From BP-133 sp040756995 (GTDB lineage: Bacteria > Actinomycetota > Acidimicrobiia > IMCC26256 > BP-133): DNA of 59,182 nucleotides. This document shows positions 33,468-42,785 of this stretch, piece after piece (within the stretch, counting starts at the first letter, position 1; the number at the start of each line of letters is the position of its first letter). The stretch lies in NCBI GenBank assembly GCA_040756995.1, contig JBFLYK010000038.1, positions 1-59,182 of the forward strand. Direction: 5' to 3'. Below the pieces are notes generated by a model that was given only the letters and a program-made list of their open reading frames with translations, searched no databases and was not told the DNA's origin. The position numbers were made by a program, and so were the translations under genes.

Positions 33468-34253
33468 TCAGCGGCCCTGGAACTTGGGCCGCCGCCGCTC
33501 GACGAAGGCGGCCACACCTTCAGCCACGTCGGCGCTGTTCCACAGGGCTTTGATCGACGCCGCCTCGGCGTCGAGATGCTCATCGAAACTGTGGGTGGGG
33601 GCGGCGTCGACCAGGCGCCGGGTGGCCAGCAGGGCGGCCGGGGCGGCCCCGGCCACCTCCCCGGCCAGGCGCTGGGCGGTGGCCCACACCTCCCCGTCGG
33701 GCGCCACCTCGTCGGCCAGGCCGCAGGTGAGGAGCTCGAAGGCGCCGAGGCGCCGGTTGCGGAGGAAGGCGGCGTTGGCGCCCACGCCGCCCAGCGCCCG
33801 GGTGAGGTGGTACGAGGTGCCGCTGTCGGGCGAGAGACCGAGGGCCCCGAAGGACGGGACGAACACCGTCGATTCGCCGACCACCCGCAGGTCGCAGGCA
33901 CAGGCCAGACCGACGCCGGCGCCGGCGGCGGCGCCCTCGACGGCGGCCACCGTGGGGATCGGCAGCGCCCGAAGCCTCCGCGTGATCGTGTGCATGGCGA
34001 CCAGCAGCGGGGTGAGGAGCTCGTCGGCCCGTCCGGAGCTGGTGGCGTGGTGGAACATCCGGAGGTCGGCGCCGACGCAGAAGGCCGGTCCCTCGGCGGC
34101 CAGCACGAGCGCCGTCGCCCCGTCCGGCAGTGCGTCGAGGGCGCCGATGGCGGCGTCCACGAACTCCGCGTCCACGGCGTTGCGGGTCTCGACCCGCCGG
34201 AGGGTGAGCCAGGCGATGCCGTCTTCGACCTTCACGTCCACATCCGTCGCCAT
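33468..34253 (-). CDS. crotonase-family protein, isomerase-like active site
   Basis: 261 residues with the crotonase fold: AFCVGADLRMF for CoA binding and the oxyanion loop VEGAAAGAGVGLACACDLRVV. The two hydratase glutamates are missing: GAGVGLACACD replaces GGCE, and GALGLSPDSGTSYHL has PDSG instead of the usual second Glu. An Asp there is typical of enoyl-CoA isomerases such as PaaG. It probably shifts a double bond rather than adds water. It is divergent from the BsuPI-like lipoprotein gene with only 38 nt between starts. Its stop is followed by about 110 nt without a gene. Confidence 0.85.
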   Translation of the reverse strand: MATDVDVKVEDGIAWLTLRRVETRNAVDAEFVDAAIGALDALPDGATALVLAAEGPAFCVGADLRMFHHATSSGRADELLTPLLVAMHTITRRLRALPIPTVAAVEGAAAGAGVGLACACDLRVVGESTVFVPSFGALGLSPDSGTSYHLTRALGGVGANAAFLRNRRLGAFELLTCGLADEVAPDGEVWATAQRLAGEVAGAAPAALLATRRLVDAAPTHSFDEHLDAEAASIKALWNSADVAEGVAAFVERRRPKFQGR

Positions 34254-34291
34254 GGGCGTGCACGGTAGTGGGCCGTCCCTACAATCGACTC

Positions 34292-34738
34292 ATGCGTCGC
34301 CTCGCCGTCCTGGTCCTCCTCACCACACTGGCCGGTTGCGGCGGCGACGACGGCGGATCGGAGAGTCAGGGCGGAATGCAGAAGAACGGCCTGTCGCTGT
34401 CGGTTTCGTTCGATGAGCCGCTCAGGTCCGGACAGGCCGTTACCTGGAAGCTTCAGGTCGAGAACGGCGGCTCCGAGGCGACGACGCTGGTGTTCCGGTC
34501 CGGAAAGGACGGGGACGTCGCCCTCGTCCAGGGCGGCCGGGAGGCCTACCGCTGGTCCAGCACCCGGTACTTCACCCAGGCCATGCGCCACGAGCGGCTG
34601 GAGGCGGGAGAGAAGAAGACCTTCACGCTGGAAGACAAAGGGTTCTCCGCCGAGGCCGGCGACTACGAGCTCGTGGCCACGCTGGACTCCGAGCCCGCGC
34701 CGCCGCCGGCCCGGCGGTCGGTCGAGGTGAAGCGCTAG
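34292..34738 (+). CDS. lipoprotein with a BsuPI-like domain
   Basis: 148 residues. The signal MRRLAVLVLLTTLAGC ends in a good LAGC lipobox and is followed by a Gly/Asp/Ser linker. The remaining ~100 residues form a beta-sandwich. AYRWSSTRYFTQAMRHERLE then AGEKKTFTLE match the BsuPI (intracellular proteinase inhibitor) domain signature W.WS...F.Q....L..GE. Such lipoproteins are common in actinobacteria and have no proven function. The start is ATG 34292, because the upstream in-frame ATG at 34268 would put 8 hydrophilic residues before the signal. Its TAG stop shares CTAG with the stop of the convergent 52-residue gene. Confidence 0.75.
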   Translation: MRRLAVLVLLTTLAGCGGDDGGSESQGGMQKNGLSLSVSFDEPLRSGQAVTWKLQVENGGSEATTLVFRSGKDGDVALVQGGREAYRWSSTRYFTQAMRHERLEAGEKKTFTLEDKGFSAEAGDYELVATLDSEPAPPPARRSVEVKR

Positions 34739-34893
34739 AGCGCTGAGCCACGCCGGCGGTAGGTCGTGCCAGTCAGCGCGCTGGCGATGAACAACGCCAG
34801 GGCGATGATCAGCGCCCACTTCAGCCCTTCGACGAACAATCCGACCCCGCCGAAGAGTAAGGCCAGCAGCAACAGCAGAACGACGAGACCCAT
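34735..34893 (-). CDS. 52-residue hydrophobic membrane protein
   Basis: It starts MGLVVLLLLLALLFGGVGLF, then a short loop VEGLKW, a second hydrophobic helix ALIIALALFIASAL and a basic tail TYRRRGSAL. There are two predicted membrane helices with a positive C-terminus. The ribosome site AAGAGGAGG is very strong and 6 nt from ATG 34893. Similar tiny hydrophobic proteins (LLLLLALLFGG...) are widespread in actinobacteria and unnamed. The gene is short enough to be missed. Its TAG and the TAG of the lipoprotein gene on the other strand are formed from the same CTAG at 34735-34738. Confidence 0.75.
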   Translation of the reverse strand: MGLVVLLLLLALLFGGVGLFVEGLKWALIIALALFIASALTGTTYRRRGSAL

Positions 34894-34944
34894 CGGGATC
34901 CTCCTCTTGATCAGATACGCGAGGTGTACCCGAGGGGTTCCCGG

Positions 34945-35946
34945 TCAGTCCCCTGAAAGGTGCGAACCTGTTGCGCCGGGGTTCAGCGCATTCCGGGGCA
35001 TCTCTCCGGCCAGCACGGCCCGGACGGAGGACGAGGCCAACCGCGACATGGCCGTGCGGGTTTCCACGGTGGCCGATCCGATGTGGGGCAGCAGCACGGT
35101 CCGGGGGGCGGCCAGCAGGCGGGGGTGGACGGCCGGTTCCTTCTCGTAGACGTCGATGCCGGCGGCGTAGATCACGCCCTGCTCGAGGGCCTCGGCCAGC
35201 GCCTCCTCGTCGACCACCGGGCCCCGGGCGGTGTTGACCAGTACCGCCGTCGGCTTCATGGCCGCCAGTTCCGCCCGGCCGATCAGGTACCGCGTGCCGG
35301 CGCCGAGCGGCACGTGGAGGCTGACGATGTCGGCCCGGCCGAGCAGTTCGTGGAGGTGACGGGTCCAGCCCGGCTCGCCGGTGGGTGTGCGGGTGTGGTG
35401 GATCACGTCCATGCCGAAGCCCTGCGCCCGGCGGGCGACGGCCCGGCCGATGCGGCCGTACCCCACGATGCCGAGCGTCGCACCGTGGACGTCGCGGCCG
35501 AGGAACTCGTCCATGTGGAATCCGGTCCAGCGGCCGGCCCGCAGCGTCGCCTCGGCCTCTGACGAGCGGCGGCTGGCGGCCAGAATCAGGAGGAAGGCGA
35601 CGTCGGCGGTCGTGTCGTCAAGGATGCCGGGCGTGTTGCAGATGATGACGCCGGCGGCGGTGGCCGCCTCCACGTCGATGTTGTCGTAGCCCACCGCCAC
35701 GTTGGCCACCACCCGCAGCCGGCCCTTCCCGGCGGCGAAGACGTCGGCGTCGAAGCGCTCGGTCAGTACCGCCACCACGCCGTCGAAACCCTCGTCGAGA
35801 GTGGCGATCAGTCCGTCCTTGTCGAGCGGCTCGTCGTCGGGGCGCTGGACGACCTCACACGGCGGGCCGGGCCCGGCGGGATCGAACAGCGGGTCGGTGC
35901 CGCCGGCCGGAAGTGGCCGGGTCACGAAGACGCGGGGGCCGCTCAC
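34945..35946 (-). CDS. D-2-hydroxyacid dehydrogenase (glyoxylate/hydroxypyruvate reductase type)
   Basis: 333 residues. VANVAVGYDNIDVEAA marks the substrate domain near residue 83. The NAD(P)-binding Rossmann motif is GIVGYGRIGRAVARRA near 158. The catalytic triad is Arg in VNTARGPVVDE (near 238), Glu in DVYEKEP (near 268) and His in VLLPHIGSAT (near 288). It reduces a 2-keto acid such as glyoxylate or hydroxypyruvate with NAD(P)H. GTG 35946 is preceded by a GGAG site and lies 12 nt after the phosphotransferase stop. The two genes form a small operon. Confidence 0.9.
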   Translation of the reverse strand: MSGPRVFVTRPLPAGGTDPLFDPAGPGPPCEVVQRPDDEPLDKDGLIATLDEGFDGVVAVLTERFDADVFAAGKGRLRVVANVAVGYDNIDVEAATAAGVIICNTPGILDDTTADVAFLLILAASRRSSEAEATLRAGRWTGFHMDEFLGRDVHGATLGIVGYGRIGRAVARRAQGFGMDVIHHTRTPTGEPGWTRHLHELLGRADIVSLHVPLGAGTRYLIGRAELAAMKPTAVLVNTARGPVVDEEALAEALEQGVIYAAGIDVYEKEPAVHPRLLAAPRTVLLPHIGSATVETRTAMSRLASSSVRAVLAGEMPRNALNPGATGSHLSGD

Positions 35947-35958
35947 CCGGCTCCGTCC

Positions 35959-36999
35959 TCAGCGGCCCGCCCGTCGGGCCGCCTGGTCGGCCGCCTCGGC
36001 CATTCGGGGGACGGTGTCCTTGTAGCGCTTCCAGCTGTCGTCGGTCGTGCCGTAGGCGCCGGAGGCGTAGCGGGCGTAGACGCCTTCCAGGATCGTGGCG
36101 ATCTTCCAGTAGCCGAGGGCGACGTAGTAGTCGATCTCCGACAGGTCCCGCCCCGAGGCGGCGGCGTAGCGGGCCGTGACCTCCTTGCGCCCCGGGAAAC
36201 CGGGGCAGGCGGTGGCCGACCACACGGCGGCGAACTCGTCGTCGGGCTCGGTCCAGTAGACGAGGAGCATGCCGACATCGGCCAGGGGGTCGCCGAGGGT
36301 GCAGAGCTCCCAGTCGAGTACGGCCTGCACCGAACCGTCGGCGGGCGACACGAGGGTGTTGTCGAGGCGGTAGTCGCCATGGACGATCCGGGCGGGTCCC
36401 TGGGCGGGGATGCTGGCCGCCAGCCGGTCGGCCACCTCCTCCACCAGAGGAATCTCCCGGGTCTTCGATTTCTCCCACTGCCCGCGCCAGCGGCGCAAGG
36501 TCCGTTCGACGTAGCCGTCCCGCCGGCCGAGGTCGCCGAGGCCGACCTCGTCGGGATCGACGGCGTGGAGGGCGGCCAGCGTGTCCACCAGCGATTCGGC
36601 GGCGGCCATCCGGATCGGCTCCGGCACCGGGTCGACGGACTCGGGTTCCCGCAGGATCAGCCCGTCCACGAACCGCATCACGTAGAACGGGGCGCCGGTC
36701 ACCGAGTCGTCCGAGCACAGCCCGACCACCGGAGGAACCGGCACCGGTGAGCCGGCCAGGGCGACCATGATGCGGTGCTCCCGCCCCATGTCGTGGGCCG
36801 ACGGCAGCAGCGGACCGAGCGGCGGGCGGCGGAGCACGAAGCGCTGCCCGGCCGAGTCGGTGACCGTGTAGGTGAGGTTGGACCGTCCGCCGGCGATGAG
36901 CGAGAACCGCAGCGGTGGGGCGACATCGGGGGCGTGCGTCTGCAACCAGGCGGTGACGCCGCCGGGGTCGATCCCCTCGGGGACGGCCGAGTCGGTCAT
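35959..36999 (-). CDS. aminoglycoside-phosphotransferase-fold kinase (ACAD10/11-like)
   Basis: 346 residues. The APH fold shows LIAGGRSNLTYTVTD (nucleotide loop), FVLRRPPLGPLLPSAHDMGRE (ATP lysine replaced in the typical LRRPP variant), VHGDYRLDNTLV (catalytic Asp, near 210) and VLDWELCTLGDP (metal Asp, near 230). The LRRPPxGxxLPSAHDMxRE phrase is typical of the ACAD10/11 kinase branch, which in mammals phosphorylates 4-hydroxyacyl-CoA. A hydroxy-acyl substrate is thus possible. Its partner, the adjacent hydroxyacid dehydrogenase, is consistent with hydroxy-acid metabolism. It is divergent from the DUF3152 gene. Confidence 0.87.
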   Translation of the reverse strand: MTDSAVPEGIDPGGVTAWLQTHAPDVAPPLRFSLIAGGRSNLTYTVTDSAGQRFVLRRPPLGPLLPSAHDMGREHRIMVALAGSPVPVPPVVGLCSDDSVTGAPFYVMRFVDGLILREPESVDPVPEPIRMAAAESLVDTLAALHAVDPDEVGLGDLGRRDGYVERTLRRWRGQWEKSKTREIPLVEEVADRLAASIPAQGPARIVHGDYRLDNTLVSPADGSVQAVLDWELCTLGDPLADVGMLLVYWTEPDDEFAAVWSATACPGFPGRKEVTARYAAASGRDLSEIDYYVALGYWKIATILEGVYARYASGAYGTTDDSWKRYKDTVPRMAEAADQAARRAGR

Positions 37000-37121
37000 G
37001 CCCGGGAAACTATCCCGAAGTTCCGCCGGGCCTCGCCTCCGCAGCCCCCGGCCGATCCTTCACCGGTTCTTCACGGGAATCTGACCTCAGCCGCCGGCGT
37101 CGCCGTGCCGATCCATCAGGT

Positions 37122-37817
37122 ATGGGACAACGGGTCTGGGCGGCGGCGATCGCAGTGGTGGCGGCCGTGGCCGTCTGCGTCCCGGCGGCGGCCGGTGCCC
37201 GGACCGGCCCGCTGGTCATCAGCTACGACGTGCGGGGCCGGGGCAACGTCTCGCCGCTGGAGGATCTGGCCGCCACGGCGGCCGAGGTCTACGCCGACCC
37301 CCGGGGCTGGAGCCTCGGTGGGAGCATTCGCTTCGAGCGGGTCGAGACCGGCGGGGCCTTCACGCTGTGGCTGGCCTCGGACGACCGGATGTCCACGTTC
37401 GGCGGCGCCTGCGACCGCCTGTGGAGTTGCCGCAACGGCCGGAATGTCGTGATCAACGAAGACCGCTGGCTGGGTTCGACGGAGTCGTACGTCGAAGCCG
37501 GCGCCTCGCTCGAGACGTACCGGCAGATGGTCCTCAACCACGAGACCGGCCACTGGCTCGGCTTCGGCCATGCCGGCTGCCCGCGGGCCGGGGCGCCGGC
37601 GCCGGTCATGCAGCAGCAGTCGATGACGCTGGCCGGCTGCGCCCCCAACTCCTGGCCCTTGCCGTCGGAACGGGCGACGCTGGCCGCCCGCCGGGGCGTG
37701 CCGATCGTCCAGGCCGGCGGGACACGGCCGACGACCACGACGAGATCGGGCCGCGACATCGCCTGCCGTGGCGAGATTCCCCGGGTCGCCCTCCGCGCCT
37801 GGATGCGCTGCTTCTAG
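37122..37817 (+). CDS. secreted DUF3152 putative zinc metalloprotease
   Basis: 231 residues. A signal peptide ends near AAAGARTG. The body has FERVETGGAFTLWLASD, then the zinc motif NHETGHWLGFGHAGC near residue 140, which fits the metzincin pattern HExxHxxGxxH. VMQQQSMTLAGCAPNSWPLP follows and plays the part of a Met-turn. Three or four cysteine pairs suggest an oxidising, extracellular location. DUF3152 proteins are actinobacterial and uncharacterised, so proteolysis is an inference from the motif. ATG 37122 has only a weak site. It is divergent from the kinase gene. Confidence 0.8.
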   Translation: MGQRVWAAAIAVVAAVAVCVPAAAGARTGPLVISYDVRGRGNVSPLEDLAATAAEVYADPRGWSLGGSIRFERVETGGAFTLWLASDDRMSTFGGACDRLWSCRNGRNVVINEDRWLGSTESYVEAGASLETYRQMVLNHETGHWLGFGHAGCPRAGAPAPVMQQQSMTLAGCAPNSWPLPSERATLAARRGVPIVQAGGTRPTTTTRSGRDIACRGEIPRVALRAWMRCF

Positions 37818-37937
37818 TTCAGCTAGCGCACCGGCCCGTCGGGCTGGCCGGCGGATCGCCGACCAAGGTCGGTGGGGCAATCGGAGCGTCGTTCCTGGTG
37901 GCGGAAAGCCCGGCGACCAATACACTCGTCGTCCGGT

Positions 37938-38750
37938 ATGTCGGTGCTCGACGAGATCCTGGTCACCAAGCGGGCCGAGGTGGCGCGCCTGGCCGAACGC
38001 GCCGCGGCGCTGGAGGCCGAGGCAGCGGCCGCGCCCCGTTCCGATCGTGACTTCGCCGGCGCCCTCCGCCGGGCGGACGGGCGGGTGGCCGTGATCGCCG
38101 AGATCAAGCGCAAGTCGCCGTCCAAAGGGGCGCTGGCGCCGGGACTCGACGCCTCGGCCACCGCCGCCCGTTACGCCGCCGGCGGAGCCGCCGCCCTGTC
38201 GGTGCTGACGGACGGGCCGTATTTCGACGGGTCGCTCGACGACCTCCGGGCGGCCCGGGCCGCCGTCGGGCTGCCCGTCCTGCGCAAGGACTTCACCATC
38301 GATCCGCTCCAGCTCTTCGAGGCCCGGGCGGCCGGTGCCGACGCCATCCTCCTCATCGTGGCCGCCCTGCCCGACGACGCACTGCTGGCCGACCTGCAGG
38401 CGCTGGCCACCGAACTGGGCCTGGACGCGCTCGTCGAAGCCGACGACGAGGCCGGCGTGGAGCGGGCCCTGGCCGCCGGAGCCCGGATCGTCGGTGTGAC
38501 CAACCGCAACCTGCGGGACTTCGGCGAGGACCTGTCGACCGGCCGCCGGCTGGCGGGGTTGATCCCGTCCGACGTCGTGGCGGTGGCCGAGAGCGCCATC
38601 CGCTCGGTGGAGGACGCGCAAGCAATGGCCGACGCCGGCTTCTCGGCCGTGCTCGTCGGCGAGCATCTCGTGCGGGCAACAGATCCGGAAGCGGCGGTGG
38701 CGGCTCTGGCCGCCGTGAAATATAGGGAGGGAAGTCGATGCGCTACCTGA
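37938..38750 (+). CDS. trpC: indole-3-glycerol phosphate synthase
   Basis: 270 residues. The TIM-barrel motifs are AVIAEIKRKSPSKG (catalytic Glu and Lys, near 55), PVLRKDFTIDPLQLFEARAAGADAILL cut at usual positions (Lys near 118), ALVEADDE, GVTNRNLRDF, and VAVAESAIRSVEDA. It closes the indole ring from CdRP. The start ATG 37938 (MSVLDEILVTKR) fits the family. The preceding 120 nt contain no convincing attenuator peptide. The last 13 nt overlap the start of trpB2, an unusually long overlap. It heads the operon trpC-trpB2-trpF-trpB-trpA. Confidence 0.95.
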   Translation: MSVLDEILVTKRAEVARLAERAAALEAEAAAAPRSDRDFAGALRRADGRVAVIAEIKRKSPSKGALAPGLDASATAARYAAGGAAALSVLTDGPYFDGSLDDLRAARAAVGLPVLRKDFTIDPLQLFEARAAGADAILLIVAALPDDALLADLQALATELGLDALVEADDEAGVERALAAGARIVGVTNRNLRDFGEDLSTGRRLAGLIPSDVVAVAESAIRSVEDAQAMADAGFSAVLVGEHLVRATDPEAAVAALAAVKYREGSRCAT

Positions 38751-40042
38751 TGGCCCCGGACAAGACCCCCAGCGCCTGGTTCAACGTCGCCCCTCACCTG
38801 CCGGAGCCGCTGCAGCCGCCGCTCCATCCCGGCACCGGCCAACCCGTCGGGCCCGACGATCTCGCCCCGCTGTTCCCCATGGCCTTGATCGGCCAGGAGA
38901 TGTCGGCCGACCCCTGGATCGACATCCCCGGGGAGGTGCTCGACATCCTCCAGCTGTGGCGACCGACGCCCCTCGTCCGGGCCACCCGGCTGGAGCGGGC
39001 GCTCGACACGCCGGCCCGCATCTACTTCAAGGACGAGTCGGTCTCGCCCGCCGGGTCCCACAAGCCGAACACCGCCGTGGCGCAGGCCTACTACAACAAG
39101 GCCGAAGGCATCGGCCGGATCGCCACCGAGACCGGCGCCGGGCAGTGGGGGAGTGCGCTGGCCTTCGCCTGCCAGCAGTTCGAACTGGAGTGCTTCGTCT
39201 ACATGGTGGCGGCGTCGTACCACCAGAAGCCCTACCGCCGGGTGATGATGGAGACGTGGGGCGGCCAGGTGGTGGCCAGCCCGTCCGACCGCACCCAAGC
39301 CGGCAAGGCGGTGCTGGCCCGGGACCCGGAGACCACCGGGTCGCTGGGCATCGCCATCAGCGAAGCGGTGGAGGACGCGGCCACCCATCCCGACACCCAC
39401 TACTCCCTCGGCTCGGTGCTCAACCACGTGCTGCTCCACCAGACGGTCATCGGCCTGGAGGCCAAGCAGCAGCTGGAGCAGGCCGGCGAGGGCCTGCCCG
39501 ACGTCGTCATCGGCTCCTGCGGCGGCGGCTCCAACCTGGCCGGGCTGGCCCTGCCGTTCGTACCCGACTGTGCCGGCGCCAACGGCGGTTCGGGGCCCCG
39601 GCTGGTGGCCGTGGAGCCGTCGGCCTGCCCGACGCTCACCGAGGGCCGCTTCGAGTACGACTTCGGCGACGAGGCGGGCATGACACCCAAGATCCTGATG
39701 TACACGCTGGGCCACGATTTCATCCCGCCGCCGATCCACGCTGGTGGTCTCCGCTACCACGGCGACGCCCCGATCATCTGCAACCTGGTGAAGAACGGGT
39801 GGATGGAGGCCGTGGCCTACCCGCAGGGCAAGGTCTTCGAGGCGGCCACGCAGTTCGCCCGCACCCAGGGGACGATCCCGGCGCCCGAGACCTCCCACGC
39901 CATCCGGGCGACGATCGACGAAGCGCTGGCCGCCAAGGAAGCGGGGGAGGAGCGGGTCATCCTGTTCAACTACTCGGGCCACGGCCTGCTCGACCTCGGC
40001 GCCTACGACGCCCATCTCCACGGCCAGCTCACCGACGTCTAG
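38738..40042 (+). CDS. trpB2: TrpB2-type tryptophan synthase beta-like protein
   Basis: 434 residues, longer at the N-terminus than TrpB1 (AWFNVAPHLPEPLQPPLHPGT...). It has PLP-lysine AGSHKPNTAVAQ near residue 110, ETGAGQWGSALAFACQQF (TrpB2 has GQWG where TrpB1 has GQHG), and the phosphate loop GSCGGGSNLAG near 265. TrpB2 proteins do not pair with TrpA and are thought to make tryptophan from free indole and serine, or from phosphoserine. ATG 38738 has a strong GGGAGGGAAG site. It lies between trpC and trpF, in an operon that also carries a normal trpB-trpA pair. Confidence 0.92.
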   Translation: MRYLMAPDKTPSAWFNVAPHLPEPLQPPLHPGTGQPVGPDDLAPLFPMALIGQEMSADPWIDIPGEVLDILQLWRPTPLVRATRLERALDTPARIYFKDESVSPAGSHKPNTAVAQAYYNKAEGIGRIATETGAGQWGSALAFACQQFELECFVYMVAASYHQKPYRRVMMETWGGQVVASPSDRTQAGKAVLARDPETTGSLGIAISEAVEDAATHPDTHYSLGSVLNHVLLHQTVIGLEAKQQLEQAGEGLPDVVIGSCGGGSNLAGLALPFVPDCAGANGGSGPRLVAVEPSACPTLTEGRFEYDFGDEAGMTPKILMYTLGHDFIPPPIHAGGLRYHGDAPIICNLVKNGWMEAVAYPQGKVFEAATQFARTQGTIPAPETSHAIRATIDEALAAKEAGEERVILFNYSGHGLLDLGAYDAHLHGQLTDV

Positions 40043-40066
40043 TCAAGGGCAGCAAGTAAGGACTGC

Positions 40067-40737
40067 ATGTTCGTCAAGATCTGCGGGGTGACCAACGAGG
40101 ACGACGCGTTGCTGGCGGTCGCCATGGGGGCCGACGCCCTCGGCTTCGTGTTCGCTCCCAGTCCCCGGCAGGTCCATCCGGAGGTCGTGCGGGACATCCT
40201 GAAACGACTGCCCCACGACACGCTGACCATCGGCGTCTTCCGCAACGAGACCCCGGAGCGGGTCATCGACATCGTTTCCCGCACGGGGCTCAAGGGCGCG
40301 CAGCTCCACGGCGGCGAGACGGCCGAGGACCTGCGCCTCGTGCGGCTGCGGGTGCCGTTCGTGATCCAGGCCCTGCCGGCGGGCGACGCCCGCCTGGCCG
40401 GGGCGGGGACCGGACCGGAGGCGGCCGACGTGGTGCTGATCGACTCGCCGACACCGGGGTCGGGTGAGGTGTTCGACTGGTCGCTGGCCGAAGGGGCGCC
40501 GGACGGGGTTCGGCTGCTGCTGGCCGGAGGGCTCAACCCCGACAACGTGGAAGCGGCGATCCGCAAGGTGCGGCCGTGGGGAGTCGACTCCGCCAGCGGC
40601 ACGGAAGCGTCGCCGGGAAAGAAGGACGCCACCAAAGTCCGGCTGTTCGTGGCCCGGGCCAGAGAGGCGGGCAAGGCACTGGAAGAAGGCTGGACTCCGC
40701 AATCCGAGGGTCCCTACGACTGGGCAGAGGACGGGAC

Positions 40738-40741
<4 letters not shown>
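40067..40741 (+). CDS. trpF: phosphoribosylanthranilate isomerase
   Basis: 224 residues. MFVKICGVTNEDDALLA carries the catalytic Cys (CGVT) at the end of strand 1. ADALGFVFAPSPRQV, GAQLHGGE and the C-terminal LLAGGLNPDNVEAAI then GVDSASGTEASPGKKD supply the catalytic Asp and the phosphate-binding loop. It isomerises PRA to CdRP, the step just before TrpC. ATG 40067 has an AAGGA site. The stop overlaps the trpB start (ATGA). A 25-residue C-terminal extension ends in YDWAEDGT. Confidence 0.94.
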
Positions 40742-41978
<1,237 letters not shown>

Positions 41979-41982
<4 letters not shown>

Positions 41983-42782
41983 AGCTCGAAAGCCACCTCC
42001 GGGCGCAGCGCGACGCTGGCCGCAAACTCCTCGTGCCCTACGTCACCGGCGGGTTGGGGTCGGCCTGGCTCGACGTCGTGCGGGCGGTCGCCGATGCCGG
42101 CGCCGACGCCATCGAGATCGGCATCCCGTTCTCCGATCCGGTAATGGACGGGCGGATCATCCAGGAGGCGTCCCGCCGGGCCATCGAGATCGGCGCCACA
42201 CCGTCGGGGATCATCAACGAGCTGACCAAGGTCGACATCGGCGTGCCGCTGGTGGTGATGACCTACTACAACCCCGTCCAGCACTACGGGCACGCCCGCT
42301 TCGCCGCTTCGCTGGTGGCCAGCGGAATCGATGGGGCGATCATCCCCGACCTTCCCCTCGACGAACTGACCGGGCGGCCCGGCTCCGACGGCACGGAGCC
42401 GCCGTGGTCCGACGCCGCCGACGACGCCGGCGTGGAGACGGTCCTCCTGGCCGCCCTGACCACCCCGGATGATCGGCTGGCAGCCATCTGCGCCCGCAGC
42501 CGGGGTTTCGTCTACGGCGTGTCACTCCTCGGCGTGACGGGGGAGCGGGCCAGGCTGTCGGAGGGCGCCCTGGAGATGGGCCGCCGGCTCAAGGCGGCCA
42601 CCGACAAACCCGTGCTCCTCGGCGTGGGCCTGTCGACGCCGGAGCACGCGGTGGCGGCGAGCGCCGTGGCCGACGGCGTGATCGTCGGCAGCGCGCTGGT
42701 GCGGCGGCTGCTCGAAGGCGGCGGCCCGGAGCAGGCCGGCGCGCTGGTGGCCGACTTCCGCCGGGCCCTCGACGGGCGATAG
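41979..42782 (+). CDS. trpA: tryptophan synthase alpha chain
   Basis: 267 residues. IEIGIPFSDPVMDGRIIQEAS carries the catalytic Glu (near 48) and Asp (near 59). VMTYYNPVQHYG, GAIIPDLPLDEL and GFVYGVSLLGVTGER give the remaining barrel strands and phosphate site. It splits indole-glycerol phosphate to indole and glyceraldehyde-3-phosphate in complex with TrpB. ATG 41979 overlaps the trpB stop. The stop is only 3 nt from the convergent stop of the GYW-repeat gene, so the operon has no private terminator. Confidence 0.95.
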
Positions 42783-42785
42783 CCC

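Noticed and set aside
37818..37937. A trp attenuator or T-box in the trpC leader
   Set aside because: No Trp-rich leader peptide or T-box conserved sequence was found. The small hairpins present are not convincing.
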